From the NCBI GenBank assembly GCA_031772625.1, contig CM062805.1, positions 801,875,592-801,939,591 on the forward strand: a stretch of 64,000 nucleotides of DNA. Reading direction: 5' to 3'. Shown here in pieces: positions 37,411-49,128 of this stretch (the first letter of the stretch is position 1; every line of letters begins with the position of its first letter). The DNA comes from Pinus tabuliformis. Its lineage: Eukaryota > Streptophyta > Pinopsida > Pinales > Pinaceae. A program made the translations under genes and the position numbers. The notes below the pieces were generated by a model, which was given only the letters and a program-made list of their open reading frames with translations, did not search any database and had not been told where the DNA came from.

Positions 37411-37840
37411 AGAATATACGCCACAAATACTAGCTCAATTAGCTTTCTTGATCCAAGTAAAGGCTTTGAATAAACTCATTCACCAAACCATTTCACAAGG
37501 GTGCATCTACTTGTATCATGTCAATGAATTGCTGGAAAACACTTGGCTCCCCACCTTTGTCACGATCACCTACAACATTAAAAGCTTTTGATGGTCACAC
37601 TTATATGCCTTGTGGAATTTTAAGTAACCTGAAGATAGAACTAGGGGAAAAACTGTAACTATTGAAGTTGAGGTCGTTGATAGACCCCTTGACTATAACA
37701 TTTTTCTAGGAAGACCTTGGGTTTATGCTATGGCTGCTATGTTTTCGACATACTTTCGTATGATCGCTTTCCCTCAGAAAGGAAAAATCACAACAATTGA
37801 TCAACTTGGCTTCTTCTCCTCTAGTTCATAGGCTGCTAGA
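37411..37840 (+). pseudogene. Element C protease
   Basis: The active-site neighbourhood (IHQTIS, CIYLYHVNELLEN) and the hydrophobic C-terminal signature (DYNIFLGRPWVYAMAAM at about 37690-37740) match the aspartic protease of B and D. It is intact enough only for recognition. Broken fossil. Confidence 0.75.
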
Positions 37841-38439
37841 AGCATTCTGTTAGTTCACGGACCCTCAATATCTCTTCAGAACTTTGGAGTAGGTCTCTTC
37901 AAATATTCTTCCCTAATGGGTACTTTTTCGCTACCATCACCATCACAAATGGTGGAAGTTGCAAAAGTTGATACTTGCAACATGATATCTTCCACTTCAT
38001 CTGATTCATGAAAGATTTCCAACAATTTTGAAGTTGATATGTGTAATGAAACGATGCGCCTAAGCCCCATTGAGCTTGCATAGCAATCAATCTTTTTGGC
38101 TCGTGCGGCAAACCCAAATCCATCATCACCAATTGTATGGGTTGATCATTCATTAGAATATGGTACTTCCACTGATCTTTTTTCACGTACATTTGATATG
38201 GATGAAGGAACCATCCAATCAATGATGACAAAAGAAGAACCATGGGCAAATTATCATCATCGATCCTATCTTCTAGATCACATAGAAGATATTCCAAATG
38301 AACCAAATCACCTTTCAATTGTTGATTTCCTTTCAAATTATATATTTATAGACATAGTTGATTCCGAAAGAAACTTGTCAAATATTGAAGAAACCATTTC
38401 TATCAATATTTCGACCAAACTTGGAATTATAGAGAACAT
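37841..38439 (+). pseudogene. Element C protease-RT linker
   Basis: It carries the block PWANYHHRSYLLDHIEDIPN (about 38240-38300) that also ends the coding part of B1 and B2, then ETISINISTKLGI just before RT. In B the sequence departs from this element after the linker, so the missing pol block of B begins near here. Confidence 0.75.
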
Positions 38440-39890
38440 CCATGTTGGAAAATATTTTTCTCAATTGGAACTTGAAACTTACCATGCTCTTTTCCATGAA
38501 TTCCGCGATATATTTTCCTGGTCATGTGAGGAAATTCCAGGTATTTATTCTATTATAGTTGAACATGAGATTCAAATGTATCCTGATGTCATACCGGTAC
38601 GACAGTGCCTCCGTCCTGTTCATCCAAGGAAGGCTGCTGCATAAAAGCAGAAAGTGAAAAACTTTTGCATGTTGGTTTCATATACCTCGTTCCTCTTACC
38701 GATTGTGTTTCCAATCTTTTTACCGTCATGAAGAAACAAGGAACAATATGAGTGTGTGTTGAATATATGGATGTTAATAATGCTTGTCTAAAAGACAACT
38801 ATCCCACTCCCTTTGTCGACCATATAATTGATGACTGTGCCGGATGTGAAATATTTTCATTTATGGATGGTTTTTCTAGCTATAATCAGATAAATATACT
38901 CCCAGAAGACCAATATAAAATTTCTTTTATTTGTCCATGCTGAATATTTGCATATAGGAAACTCCCTTTTGGTTTGAAGAATGTTGGGGAAACTTTTCAG
39001 AGGGTAATGAATTATGCCTTCCATGACATCAAACACATTGTTCAACCCTATCTGGATGATTTACCTACTCATTCACGAAAGTGGGTTGACCAACAACAAC
39101 ATCTGAAAGATATCCTTTTACGGTGCCGACACTACAAAATTTGACTCAATCCACATAAATGTGTGTTTTGTGTTGGTTTTGGTAGATTTCTTGGTTTCGT
39201 AGTGTCTAAAGAAGGAATTTGACTCGACCCTTTGAAGGTTAAGGCAATTCTCAATCTGCCTCCACCTTCCAATTTACTGCAGTTACAGAGACTCCAAGGG
39301 AAGGCTAACATTCTAAGGAGGTTCATTCCCAACTATGCTAAAATGGCTAAAGGATTTACTCATATTTAAAAAAAGGGGATTCCCTTCCACTGGGACCAGG
39401 TTGCAAAAGCTTCCTTTGATTATCTCAAAGATACCCTGATTCGAGCATCATTAATATATGCCCTTAATTATCAAAACGACTATTTCCTGTATCTTGCCAC
39501 TGCAGATACAACCATTTCTATGGTTTTATTCCAAGAAGAATATCGGACTAAACATCCATTCTATTATTTGAGTCACAATCTCAATTATATGGAAGTTAAG
39601 TACTCTTATGTCGAAAAGTTAGCTTTGGGTACTGTTCAAGATGTACAGAGATTTCGACACTATATCCTACTCCGAAATACCACTGTCATTTTAGATTGCA
39701 ACCCTATGACTTACACATTGTCACGTCAATTGCTGGGGGGAAAATATTTGAAATGGATTGTCATTTGCAGGAATTTGATTTGGAATTCATTAAATCCAAG
39801 TTAAATAAATATCTAGTCTTTGCCGAGCTTCTTTGCGACCTTCCCTCTGCTGACATAGATTCAACAATAGAACCATAAATTTCGGATGAG
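38440..39890 (+). pseudogene. Element C reverse transcriptase and RNase H
   Basis: RT motifs include DIFSWSCEEIPGI, VRQCLRPVHPRKAA, CLKDNYPTPFVDHIIDDCAG, FSFMDGFSSYNQI and the YLDD box near 39050. The thumb and tether follow, then RNase H with DTTISMVLFQEEYRT near 39500. This is the standard Ty3/gypsy order. Broken fossil. Confidence 0.88.
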
Positions 39891-39899
39891 TCTCTATTT

Positions 39900-41130
39900 T
39901 TGATTTCATCATCTGACTCGTGGTATGGAGATATACTGATATATCTCTAGACGCAAAATTTTCGGTTTGATACCTCTCACTTGCAACAACAATGTATTCG
40001 ATACCAAGCCAAAGATTATCTCATCATTGGTGACACCCTTTACCATCGTGGTATCGATACGATTTTATGGAGGTGCCTCACACATGAGAAAGCCGAGAAA
40101 TTTTTGAGTGATTGCCATTCTAGTGCTTGTGGTGGACATTTATCTGATTATGCTACTGAACAGAAGATTCTCCTTGCTGGTTACTTCTAGCCAACCATAT
40201 TCAATGATTGCATTATTACTGTCAGAAGTTGTCATGCATGCTATAATTCTGACTGAAAGAATCGATTACCACCTGCACTATTGCATCCTATCATCGTTGT
40301 TGGAACATTTTCAAAATGGGGCATTGATTTTATGACATGTAACCTTACCTCGGCTGGGGGGTATGTGTATATTATTATCGCTGTGGACTATTTTATGAAA
40401 TGGGCCAAGGCCATGCCTACATTAAGCAACAGTGGTGAGACAACTGCTCTTTTTTTCTTCTACCATGTGGTTTCACGGGTTGGTGTACCACAAGCTATAG
40501 TTACAGGTCATGGTTCACATTTTCACAACCATATGATGACTGAATTGACTGCCATGTTAGGACTTTCACATGATAGTTCTACTCCTTATTATCTGCAAGA
40601 TAATGGACAAGTTGAAGCTATCAAAAAAATCCTTATGTGAATTCTTAAATGAATGATAGGAGTTCATAAACGAAACTAGCATTTAATATTGTACTCAGAT
40701 TTGTGGTCTTACTGAACCTCGGTGAGAAATGCAATTGGATTCACACATTTTCAATTGGTGTATGGTCTGGAGGCAATCTTACCCATACAATGTGAAATTC
40801 CAACATTAAAAATTGCGATTGACCTATTACCCGACACTTTTGATAAAGAATCATGTTTCTTAGAACTCATCCATCTAGATGAAACACGTCGTGAAGCTGC
40901 ATTGGAAAACGAAGCACATAAGAAATGAATAAAGGTGCAATATGACCGAAATTTGAAGCCTCGCATTTTCTTAGAAGGAGACCTGGTCTTGCTTTATGAT
41001 CAGGAAGATGATAAACTAGGAGTAGGGAAATTTGAACCATTATGGATGGGCCCCTTTATTGTCAAGCATGTTTTGGCAAAAGGTGGTTATGAGTTAGTTG
41101 ATTATGATGGAATTCCATTGTCGTAGCCCC
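39900..41130 (+). pseudogene. Element C integrase
   Basis: Zinc-binding part near 40080-40280 (CHSSACGGHLSDYA). The catalytic core has WGIDFMTCNLTSAGG and DYFMKWAKAMPT (about 40320-40420) and VTGHGSHFHNHMM (near 40500). The C-terminal GPF/Y-type module is at 40935-41126 (GDLVLLYDQEDDKLGVGKFE, MGPFIVKHVL). Broken fossil. Confidence 0.88.
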
Positions 41131-41201
41131 AAAAAGGGTTGTCTTTGAAATGCTACTATGCTTGATTTTCGTAGTAATAAGCACTGTATATAGACTTTGA
41201 T

Positions 41202-41216
41202 TGTGTGTGTGTGTGT
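41202..41216. repeat. (TG)n microsatellite
   Basis: About seven to eight TG steps between integrase and the second RNase H of element C. Confidence 0.9.
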
Positions 41217-41260
41217 CATAGTGTGAATTTTAGAGTTTTTATGTGGTTAAGTAATCCACT

Positions 41261-41734
41261 TTGCATTGGTTGCAGATGTCAGAATCTTTGGAATCATTTG
41301 TTGGTTATGCCAATGGTGCTAGTCATAGTATGCAAAACCTATCTTTTTCAACATGGGCCATATTCACACCAAGTGGCGAGTTAATGAGTTTTCAAGGGAT
41401 TTGTATTGGTCATTCTACGAACAATATCATTGAGTATAGCACCTTGATCGAACTCCTCTCTTATGCCATTTCACTCGGCATTTGCCAAATCATCATTAGG
41501 CTAGACTCACAACTTGTCGTACTACAACTTAGAAATGTTTATACTGTCCAAAACCCAATAATTTATCGTATGTTCCTTAGATTTCATCTCTTGGAAATGC
41601 ATTTTGATTACATGCAATATCAACACATTTCTAGGAACTTTAACACATTGAATGATTCATTAGCAAACTATGTGTTAAACAGACATTTACAACACGTAAA
41701 AGTAAATTTTCAATTTACAACAATAGTTGAATAG
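41261..41734 (+). pseudogene. Element C archaeal-type RNase H (second RNase H)
   Basis: 157 codons in one frame. The pattern matches the archaeal-type RNase H found in Tat-lineage gypsy elements: an N-terminal strand with GYANGASHS, NNIIEYSTLIELL (the conserved N-N-x-x-E-Y motif), RLDSQLVVLQL (the D-S-Q-L-V motif) and QHISRNFNTLNDSLAN. It lies after integrase, a position reported for Tat. Element D has the same domain at 62500-62915. Unlike most of C it is in a single long open frame. Treated as part of a fossil element. Confidence 0.85.
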
Positions 41735-41879
41735 GATTACACATAACCATATAAAAACACTAAAAGTAAAATATATAGATGTTTAAAAGTTTTTACAAAA
41801 TTTTTTTCCAAGACATGTTGGTCATCTGACCTCGAACCTCAAAATGCATACAAAAAACATCCTAAGTAGACCTAATGAT

Positions 41880-43070
41880 GCTCATGATAACAGGTCACAG
41901 GCTGAGCTATCATGCGCAATAGCCTCATACAATGGCTAGGTACATCAATAGTATGGCATTGCATCCTCATCAGTAACTCCTCGATCCTGACATCCAGTAT
42001 ACTAAGGGTTAGCCCCTCTATGTGATCTTATAACTTTGCCAATGTCTTGGTCAAATCCAAATCCTAGAGAACTTCTCTTCCGACATTTCTCCATGCTGAT
42101 TCACTCGCCTCCTGTTGGTGACCCATTAGCTGAATAGTCCCAACATCTGTATGCATGAGAAAATTTTTAGTTTAGCCTTGGAAACATAAAAAAACACAAG
42201 AACATGTAGAAACTTAAAAAAAAAAAATTAAAACACTTGCTCAAAACAATTTACCAATAGTAACCCATTGAGCACCCACTGGTAACTGCAAATCTGGATC
42301 TCCACCAAAGTCCATCCCCCCATATGGATGCTCCTCGATGACAATGTGTTATCAACTGAGCCAACTGAAGAATGCAAGAGGAAATGAGATTGATGATTGA
42401 CTAGCACATCGAGCGATCAAATCAACCCATCTTTGCATCTGTGGATCTCTAAGACCAGTCAAACTCATTGACACATGCTGAGGTTGCAGCAATGGAATTC
42501 TCTCTAAGGTAAAGGTGATCAAGATTGAAACATAGCTAAAATTCTTCGTCTTACCACTCTTTACTTTGGTAATTTTCTCTTTCATTGAAGAGACAACTGC
42601 CTCACACCAGTTGAATGTAGTTGGTTCAAGGCACTTAAGCACAAACTACATATATGATCTGTTCTCCAGATGAAGTGTCGCACTACCTGCCAACTTTTTG
42701 ATAGTGAAAAGGATTATTCGCAAAGGAAAGTCATGAACATTCCTAATGTTTATCTTCCCATATTTGTTGGGTTGTGTACCTGGTCGACAGAACCGTCGAA
42801 TGTAATACCTCACTTATTCATCCCCATGAGAGAAACCTAAAAGAGATATGGGGGCACCACATCTCGACAATCCTGTAATGAAGTAAACATCATTGAACAA
42901 TATTGGGAGCACCTTGCCCCAATGTGAAAATCTTGATCCAATGGATCCCATGAATGAACTAAGAACTGCAATAGTTCTAGTTGTTTCCTCATCCTAGACA
43001 ACCTGAAGTATTTGAGTAACCCATAGTCTTTTAGGGCCTCAAAAGTACCCAGAGCATTTAGGGAAACCAT
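41880..43070 (-). pseudogene. Element C antisense gene downstream of pol
   Basis: It lies on the strand opposite to pol. The downstream exon-like part (about 41880-42146) encodes DHIEGLTLSILDVRIEELL. An intron-like gap is at 42147-42254. The upstream part has PYGGMDFGGDPDLQLPVGAQ just before the gap, then (reading toward 42642) NWCEAVVSSMKEKITKVKSG. Farther up (about 42850-43000) are HSWDPLDQDFHI and VYFITGLSRCGAP, reminiscent of the plant mobile domain. Element D has matching blocks in the same order (63120-64000). Antisense genes are known in some Tat elements, such as Grande. Broken fossil. Confidence 0.65.
42147..42254 (-). other. Intron-like gap in the element C antisense gene
   Basis: 108 nt on the minus strand from GTAAATTG to CATGCATACAG, A/T-rich. 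It falls one base after the third codon following the Gln-Trp pair of the LPVGAQW motif. Element D has a 102-nt gap at the same codon and phase. Confidence 0.6.
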
Positions 43071-44690
43071 ATCTTATTCTTCATGCTCTCTTTCATGCCA
43101 AGTAATAGTCATTCTGATTCAATCAAAGCCTGAAATCAAACCATAAGCCTAGTTAGGATCCATTTCATGTAAAAAATTGAAGAGTTCTTGGGTAAAACAA
43201 GAGAAACAAATTTCTCAACTGCGCTCAGTGCAAACCAAGCCTTGAGACAGTGTGTTGCAGAGCAGGTACCCTTCTGTTTGGATGCACTGCAATATAGTTT
43301 TCGATGTGATAGGCTGCATTGATACTAGGGCAAGGTATATTTTCCCCAGGGACGCAAAAACCATAAAAAACTTGCCTAAAACTGCAAAAAAATGAACTTA
43401 AATGGAAGTGAAAAGGTAGATCTCCTACCTGGTCCTGACGGTGTGAAAAATGATCCATGCAATCTCTCATAATCAGGTGCTAAAGTTCGAGGTAAAAACT
43501 GGTTCAAAGCACAAAACTGAATGGTAAATATCAAATGGTGAAAATGACTTGGTAAATTCTTGTTTTATGGTTATTTCATGTTCATTAAATGAATAAACTA
43601 TAGTTTTTACCTATTTTTACCAATGTAACATGTATGTTTAATCTATTTTGTGTTTCCTTGAACAAATTTACAGCTAATATAGTGAATTTGACGTGCACGA
43701 TTGTGAATTGTATTTTTGACCACAGAGCATACTTTTATCTCTTTTTCGAGCTTTATTAAACTTCTAAAACGGAACCCCCCTGGAGTCCACTTTAAACTCT
43801 TTTCAGACTCTTGAAATATGAAAATATTGCTGAGCACTTGTCCTTTTCAGCTCATTAATGGATTGGAAACAACATCTACTTAGTATAACTTTAACCCTTT
43901 TCTAGACTAAGATAGATTATTTACAAAAAAAGAATACGTTGATTAGACATGGTCAATAGGTTCTCCCTTGTATTATTTTACACTTTTTCAGACTTGAGAG
44001 ACAAATTTAACAAAAGAAATTGTGGAGTTTTCTTTTTGTCCCTTTTCAAACTCTCTAAACATGAAAAGGACTGAGTTCTCATTGTCATTAAACTTGTTAA
44101 AACATCAAATAGTGACAAACTTGTCCATCATGACAAGACCGAGTTTCACCTTCACTAGGCTCGTTAAAACATCACATAGCAATGGATTCACCCGAAGGGT
44201 GGAATTATACTACAAGCATATGTTATCCTCCTCAATCTTGTTAAAAAATAAAGAGGTACTGGTCAACAATGACTGGGGAAAATGGGAAAAGGGATAAATC
44301 ACTTTATGGTAGCAAGTCACTCTTGAACATGACACTTTCACTTCATCTCTATGACTATTTGGGTTGGGTTATCTACTTGATGGTTATCATACATATGGTC
44401 TATCACACCATCCATCACTTTGGTTTTTGGTCATTGTTGACAATTAATTCAGTGTCGCCAACATGTTCAATAGAAGTCACTAAGTAAAACTCATCCTTTT
44501 CAATACTCATAAACCTTCATTTTCATGACCACCATTCCTGAACTTTGGTCGTCAGTCAAATTCAATCTTCAAAAAGAATTACACTTGTTTTGTGTCATTG
44601 ATGAGGGATACATCAAGGCCCTTTTGCAATGAGTCACTTCTTGTTGACATCAACACATTATCCAGGAAGCTCACTTAGAAACACCCTTCA
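43071..44690 (+). other. Element C 3' region, no clear gene
   Basis: From about 43480 onward it aligns with the B 3' region. It includes TTTTCAGCTCATTAA and CTCGTTAAAAC motif copies at 43840-44250. The GAGCACTTGTCCTTTTCAG block (43832-43851) matches the leader of D, so the same module sits on opposite sides of the coding region in different elements. The upstream end of the antisense gene may reach into 43071-43470. Confidence 0.6.
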
Positions 44691-44696
44691 AGTACC

Positions 44697-45029
44697 TTGA
44701 TGCTTGCATACATCAATGTCAAGTTTCTCGCTTCCGACGACAGGTTGACATCACTGACCTTTGACCGAAAGACTTTGTATGGTGTTCAACATCATAATAT
44801 ATATTCACACCATGTAGAATGTACTGTAGTACCTTTAGAATCATTGTCATTATCAGTGATATCTCTCATGTATGTTAATGGCTTACATCATTGGCTGGTA
44901 ATCATACCATGTTTTCCCATGTTCAACTTCAGATCACATATTCACATGGTTAGACTCACACTTGAGCGAACGATTGGAAAAGATAGAATACCCCATATCT
45001 ACTTTCATCCATTCGGGCTGCAATTTTAG
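44697..45029 (+). other. Element C conserved 3' sense reading frame (unrecognised)
   Basis: 110 codons in one frame. DRLTSLTFDRKTLYGVQHH and SHHVECTVVPLESL match the B1 and B2 frames residue by residue with conservative changes. Later NGLHHWLVI also matches B. No domain is recognised. It lies 270 bases upstream of the polypurine tract. Three related copies keep the same frame, which is the main reason to list it. Confidence 0.5.
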
Positions 45030-45302
45030 GAGAGTACTAAATCATCTGTATGATCACTTTACACGGATGGTCATCTTATCATGGGTCTATATCTATAGAT
45101 GAATATTTATGTACATGTAATGAAAAGTTTATATGTTGAGTATGGGTATGCCTTTTCTCAGCAATTCATGAAAAAATAAAAATATCATGATGTTATGTAT
45201 TTTAATCAATGCAGGTCACCGTCCACTTTAGATCCTCCCCGTCATGTTGTAAAGCATATCACTAAACATTATCATTTTTGACTTCATGCTTTAGGGGGCA
45301 AC

Positions 45303-46371
45303 TATTACAGGTATATTTGGGCACATCACTCTTGAAATTCAAATTAGTACAATTAGGGTACATCACTCCCGACATTCAGATCAGTATAATTAGGGCACAT
45401 CAAACCCTAATTCAGTTGTTACATTCCCTAGACAAGTCATCACATTGAATGCTTCCATCCATGAAAGTTTACTAGCCTGAAGCCTTGCTAAAATGCCTCC
45501 TTAGGACACTAGCGTAGCCTTGGTTAGGGGTAACTACGCCGCAGAGCAGGCAGGTCCATTCTGGCCTGCACTGTAGTGCACTTAGGCCCTCTTTGACCTG
45601 TGCTGGGCGAGATTGAGTAAAATTTGCATAGGGTTCTAAGTATATTCCTTGATTCTAGATCATTCTAGAAGGATCCCATCTCTTATCTCCTCCTATGAGC
45701 ATAAAATTGGATAGGCTAAGGATCCATTAACCTCCTATCCTATCATCCCTTGATCCATGGAAAATAACTCCAAGTTTGGAAGGCCATTCAATACCCTCAT
45801 TTATGACAAAACCACCTCCATTTCCTATAAATTGAGCACTCATCATAGTGATCAAGGGGATAGAATTTGAAGATTGTAAGGAAATTATGTTGGTTTGAGA
45901 ATTAAGTTCATGTAAAGCAATGTTATGCTACTATATTGGTGTGCTTTTGATGTGGCGAGGGTTGGATTGAAGCTGGAGGAGTAGCACAAGATTGAACTAT
46001 ATTGGGTGAAACTCTTCCTTCTACATTAATAAAGAGTTTATTCCTTTACTCATATTATTGTTCATATCTATGATGATTATGTATCTCAATGTCTTAAATT
46101 CCATTGGTTTATAGTAGATAGATCATGTATGCTTTGACCATTTCTTGTTTCTATTTCTCTTGACACAGGTACCAATTGAGCGGATTTAGTTCAAGTGGGA
46201 GTGACGGGAGTGATTCAAAAGAGATGAAGGAAGCAAAAGACTACAAGTAAGTTCCTTCATCTCATCTATACACTATAGGAAAAGGTTAAAACACCTTCTT
46301 TCTGTTGTTCTAGGTGTAGCTACCCACCTAGGGAAAATGTGCTTATATGTAGATGCAAATTCCATATAACA
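45303..46371 (+). repeat. Element C 3' LTR
   Basis: About 1,069 bp. It begins TATTACAGG (the TGTTAC position of its relatives) right after a polypurine tract (TTTAGGGGGCAAC, 45290-45302) and ends CCATATAACA. Its start aligns with the D LTR start. The TATA box (TATAAAT) is at 45826-45832. Intron-like signals: donor at 46006, acceptor CACAG ending at 46168, donor GTAAGT at 46247, acceptor TTGTTCTAG ending at 46313. The 3' edge was placed by comparison with D. Confidence 0.75.
46006..46313 (+). other. Two intron-like blocks in the element C LTR
   Basis: Predicted intron 1 is 46006-46168 (163 nt), the exon-like block 46169-46246 (78 nt), and predicted intron 2 46247-46313 (67 nt, GTAAGT to TTCTAG). 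From the second acceptor to the LTR end is 58 nt. Sequence inference only. Confidence 0.5.
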
Positions 46372-46899
46372 GGTGGTTAGCTATAAGGTAGATTTTAGTA
46401 TAGTTGACCTATGGTGGGCTGGAGAGTGGAAGTCCATCCATTGTAAAGTCTTGTTTTATTCATGAAAAAATGCTTGAATCATTATATAATCATTGTTGAT
46501 ATGTTATATTCCTTATCCATGGTGCTATTGAATGCTTGGGTCATGTGGTTACTGCCTTCTTAGTGAATTGTGAGTTGTTTGATGCACTCATGAATGGTGG
46601 TTGAAGTTCATTCAAGGTCATTTTACAGGTTTAATTTATATATCTATAAGTACATGGAATGTTTTGTACCATTAAAAACCTTGAATGCACTGTGGTATTC
46701 CATGTTGTACCTTGATTTATGCATAATCCTACATGTTCATGAGTTGCTACCTAAATATCACTATCATGCTAAGGACTCACTAGCTATTTTATGAGACCAT
46801 GAATATAGATTGAATGTTTCATGTTGTTCACTATTATATGCATAGTTACAAGATCTCTTCAATGCTCATAGCTCATTATCAGAAGTTCATTATTATACT
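46372..46899. other. Spacer between elements C and F, nothing recognised
   Basis: About 530 bp of AT-rich sequence with no credible frame, repeat or LTR edge. It may be the original flank of C. Confidence 0.5.
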
Positions 46900-47777
46900 T
46901 GTTGGTGTCCAGGTATGAACAAATTAGTTAAACCCTTTTCCTATATTAATTCATCAATCCAGGTGTGTAATCTTTCCAAGATAACGCACAAGGTATATGC
47001 AGGAGCAAAGTTACAATCTTACGTCAACCAAGGTTTGATGATTAAGAAATCAAATCATCACTATAACGGTAATAGAAATTAAACTGCAGAACTTAAAAAG
47101 GAATTCACAACAATCTATGGAAATATGTAACAACAATAAGGAAATTAATACAACAAGTAAAACAAAACACATAAAAGGAAACACGCAGCACCTGATCAGA
47201 AGAGCGGGCCCAACTCTCTGATCAGGGATGCGTTCAATCACAACCGAAGATAGAACAACAGAGCGTTTATATTTTATTAATCTAAAGAAAAGCTTTTACA
47301 ATGCATATCCTGGTATAGCTAACCCTTTGCACAGGAATGATCCATCTTTTAGACAATACAGAGGTGATAATATCTTTCCCTAATACTTGGCAACTACATG
47401 CCCAAAAATATACATCAGTTCAAAACAACTCTAGTTCTGAGAGAGCGAGAACAAAAATGATCCAAAATAGATTGGGAACAACTGCAAGTTGGTTATGATG
47501 TTTCAACATTACTGAACAACTGCTATGAATTGTGGAACTACCACTATATGCCATGAGATCAACACTTGTTCTCTGGAATTTGCAGACATAACAAGTTTTA
47601 GTGGTTCACATTGGAAAAACCCTTGTGACTTTACTTCATTAATTAAATATTCCAAGAGATAGAGAAAGGAGGGTTACCTCATAGGTTTGGTATAGTAAAT
47701 ACATGTTAATGAGTGTAAAAAGGATGAAAATATGAGTGGAAATGTAGGGAAAAGGTAAGCAGATTTGGTGCCCAACA
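46900..47777 (-). repeat. Element F 3' LTR (candidate)
   Basis: 878 bp. In the sense direction it begins TGTTGGGCACC and ends GGACACCAACA, giving an inverted terminus of six bases, and it abuts a polypurine tract. No second copy lies in the window, so the left edge rests on the terminus match alone. Confidence 0.6.
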
Positions 47778-48354
47778 TCTCCCCCAAACTAGCCTTCTGC
47801 ATGCCCTCATGCATCTTGCCGCCTCCGCAAGTTTGGATTGGATAGGTTGTGGGCCTCGTGAAGCCAAGCGAGATCATATTCCTCTGCCATGTTTGTTCCT
47901 AGAACCCTATACCCTTCTGAAAAAGAACTTCCTTCCACCAATCATTTGGTACATTATATGCTAGGGTATAGTGCTCTTCTGGCAACCAAAAAGGAAACTG
48001 GAACCGAATTCCCATCCCCCAGACCCCACATGTTTAGATGCATGCCATGTATCTTGGCACCCTGCTTAGTGCCCGTGCAAAATTTTGTGTTCCAAATGGT
48101 TCCCTATTCCAGACAGATGTGTGTGACATCATCCACCTTTTCTGGCAACTGTCAAGGGCCTCATCTTAAAACATGACTATTTGTTTGACACAAAGATCAA
48201 TGCACCACTTCTTTGTCCTCAACATACATTCTCTGTTTCCCACAATTTCTAAAAAGGTGTTGTGCTTATTATACATAGTCATTGACCACTCGTGCTCCCC
48301 TATCATCATAAAAGGTTTCGTGGTCTGATTTGACTCAAATGTATTAGAAGCCTT

Positions 48355-49128
48355 CTACCATCTTATCTGATTGAGAGTATAAGAGGTAAGAGCCCTTAAA
48401 TGAATGTCCCCCACATATGGGACTGGATTAAACTCTTTGTCAGCACGAAGAAGATATCCATGCATATAAAGCTCACACATCAAGTGTTGAGTTGCCAAAG
48501 CATGGGCCCTTAATATCCAAAGGAACTGTACACCATCCTCGATCTCATGACTAATTTCCTTCTTAATGCTCTCCAAACGGAAGAAAAGAAATTTCTCATG
48601 AAAGAACAAAGCATAGCTAAAAGCAGGAGGGTGACATGCCATTACCTCTTGTGCTAGGCTAAACATTTGTTCTTTATCAGCCTTCAATTCTGTCACTTGT
48701 TCCTCTAGCTGCTCCACCTTGAGCTGTTGCTTTGCATGCCTCAACCATAATATGTCTATGTGCTCCACATATTTAAATATAGCCTCAGATGCTTGTTCTC
48801 GGTCTCTCTTCACTTCATTATGATATCGAGCCATGGTGGATTTCTAGGTTTGAACTTCAACTGCCAAGGAAAACTCACGGCCTTCGAACAAATGCTTGAT
48901 AGGGTCCATCTGAATGGAAACAGAGGTTGTCGCCACATTTTCCACCTGTGTTTCTACTTCGGCCACCATGGCTTTGGGCTTCTTAGCCTGCCACCTATAT
49001 TTCTTCACCTATTTCTTTAGCTGGTGCACCTGCCTTCTCAGCCTCCTAACCTCTGTTTTTAGCTGCATCGCATCCTTGAATTTTAGATGATATTTTTGCT
49101 TAACGGGTAGCCTCCATTGCTCACACAA
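48355..49128 (-). pseudogene. Element F coiled-coil region
   Basis: The 159-codon open piece at 48355-48834 starts MARYHNEVKRDREQASEA and contains a coiled coil (QQLKVEQLEEQVTELKADKE). Sequence just upstream (to about 49128) continues in coiled-coil style with basic heptads (VRRLRRQVHQLKK). No enzyme motif is seen. It follows the acidic repeat region on the same strand and probably belonged to the same protein. Function unknown. Confidence 0.5.

Larger units (their letters stand above)
33461..46371 (+). mobile_element. Element C: Tat-like Ty3/gypsy retrotransposon, 5' end displaced by A
   Basis: On the plus strand it shows a leader fragment, gag, protease, linker, RT, RNase H, integrase, a second (archaeal-type) RNase H, an antisense gene, a 3' region with a sense frame, a polypurine tract and the 3' LTR. 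Its 5' LTR and PBS would lie left of element A, outside the window. Gag and the 3' region are closest to array B, so C is a candidate full-coding relative of B. Old and broken, with more than a dozen breaks. Confidence 0.9.

Noticed and set aside
46372-46899. Possible extension of the C 3' LTR, with an alternative set of splice-like sites near 46313-46387
   Set aside because: Comparison with the D LTR ends the match at 46371 and gives consistent spacing; the extension does not.
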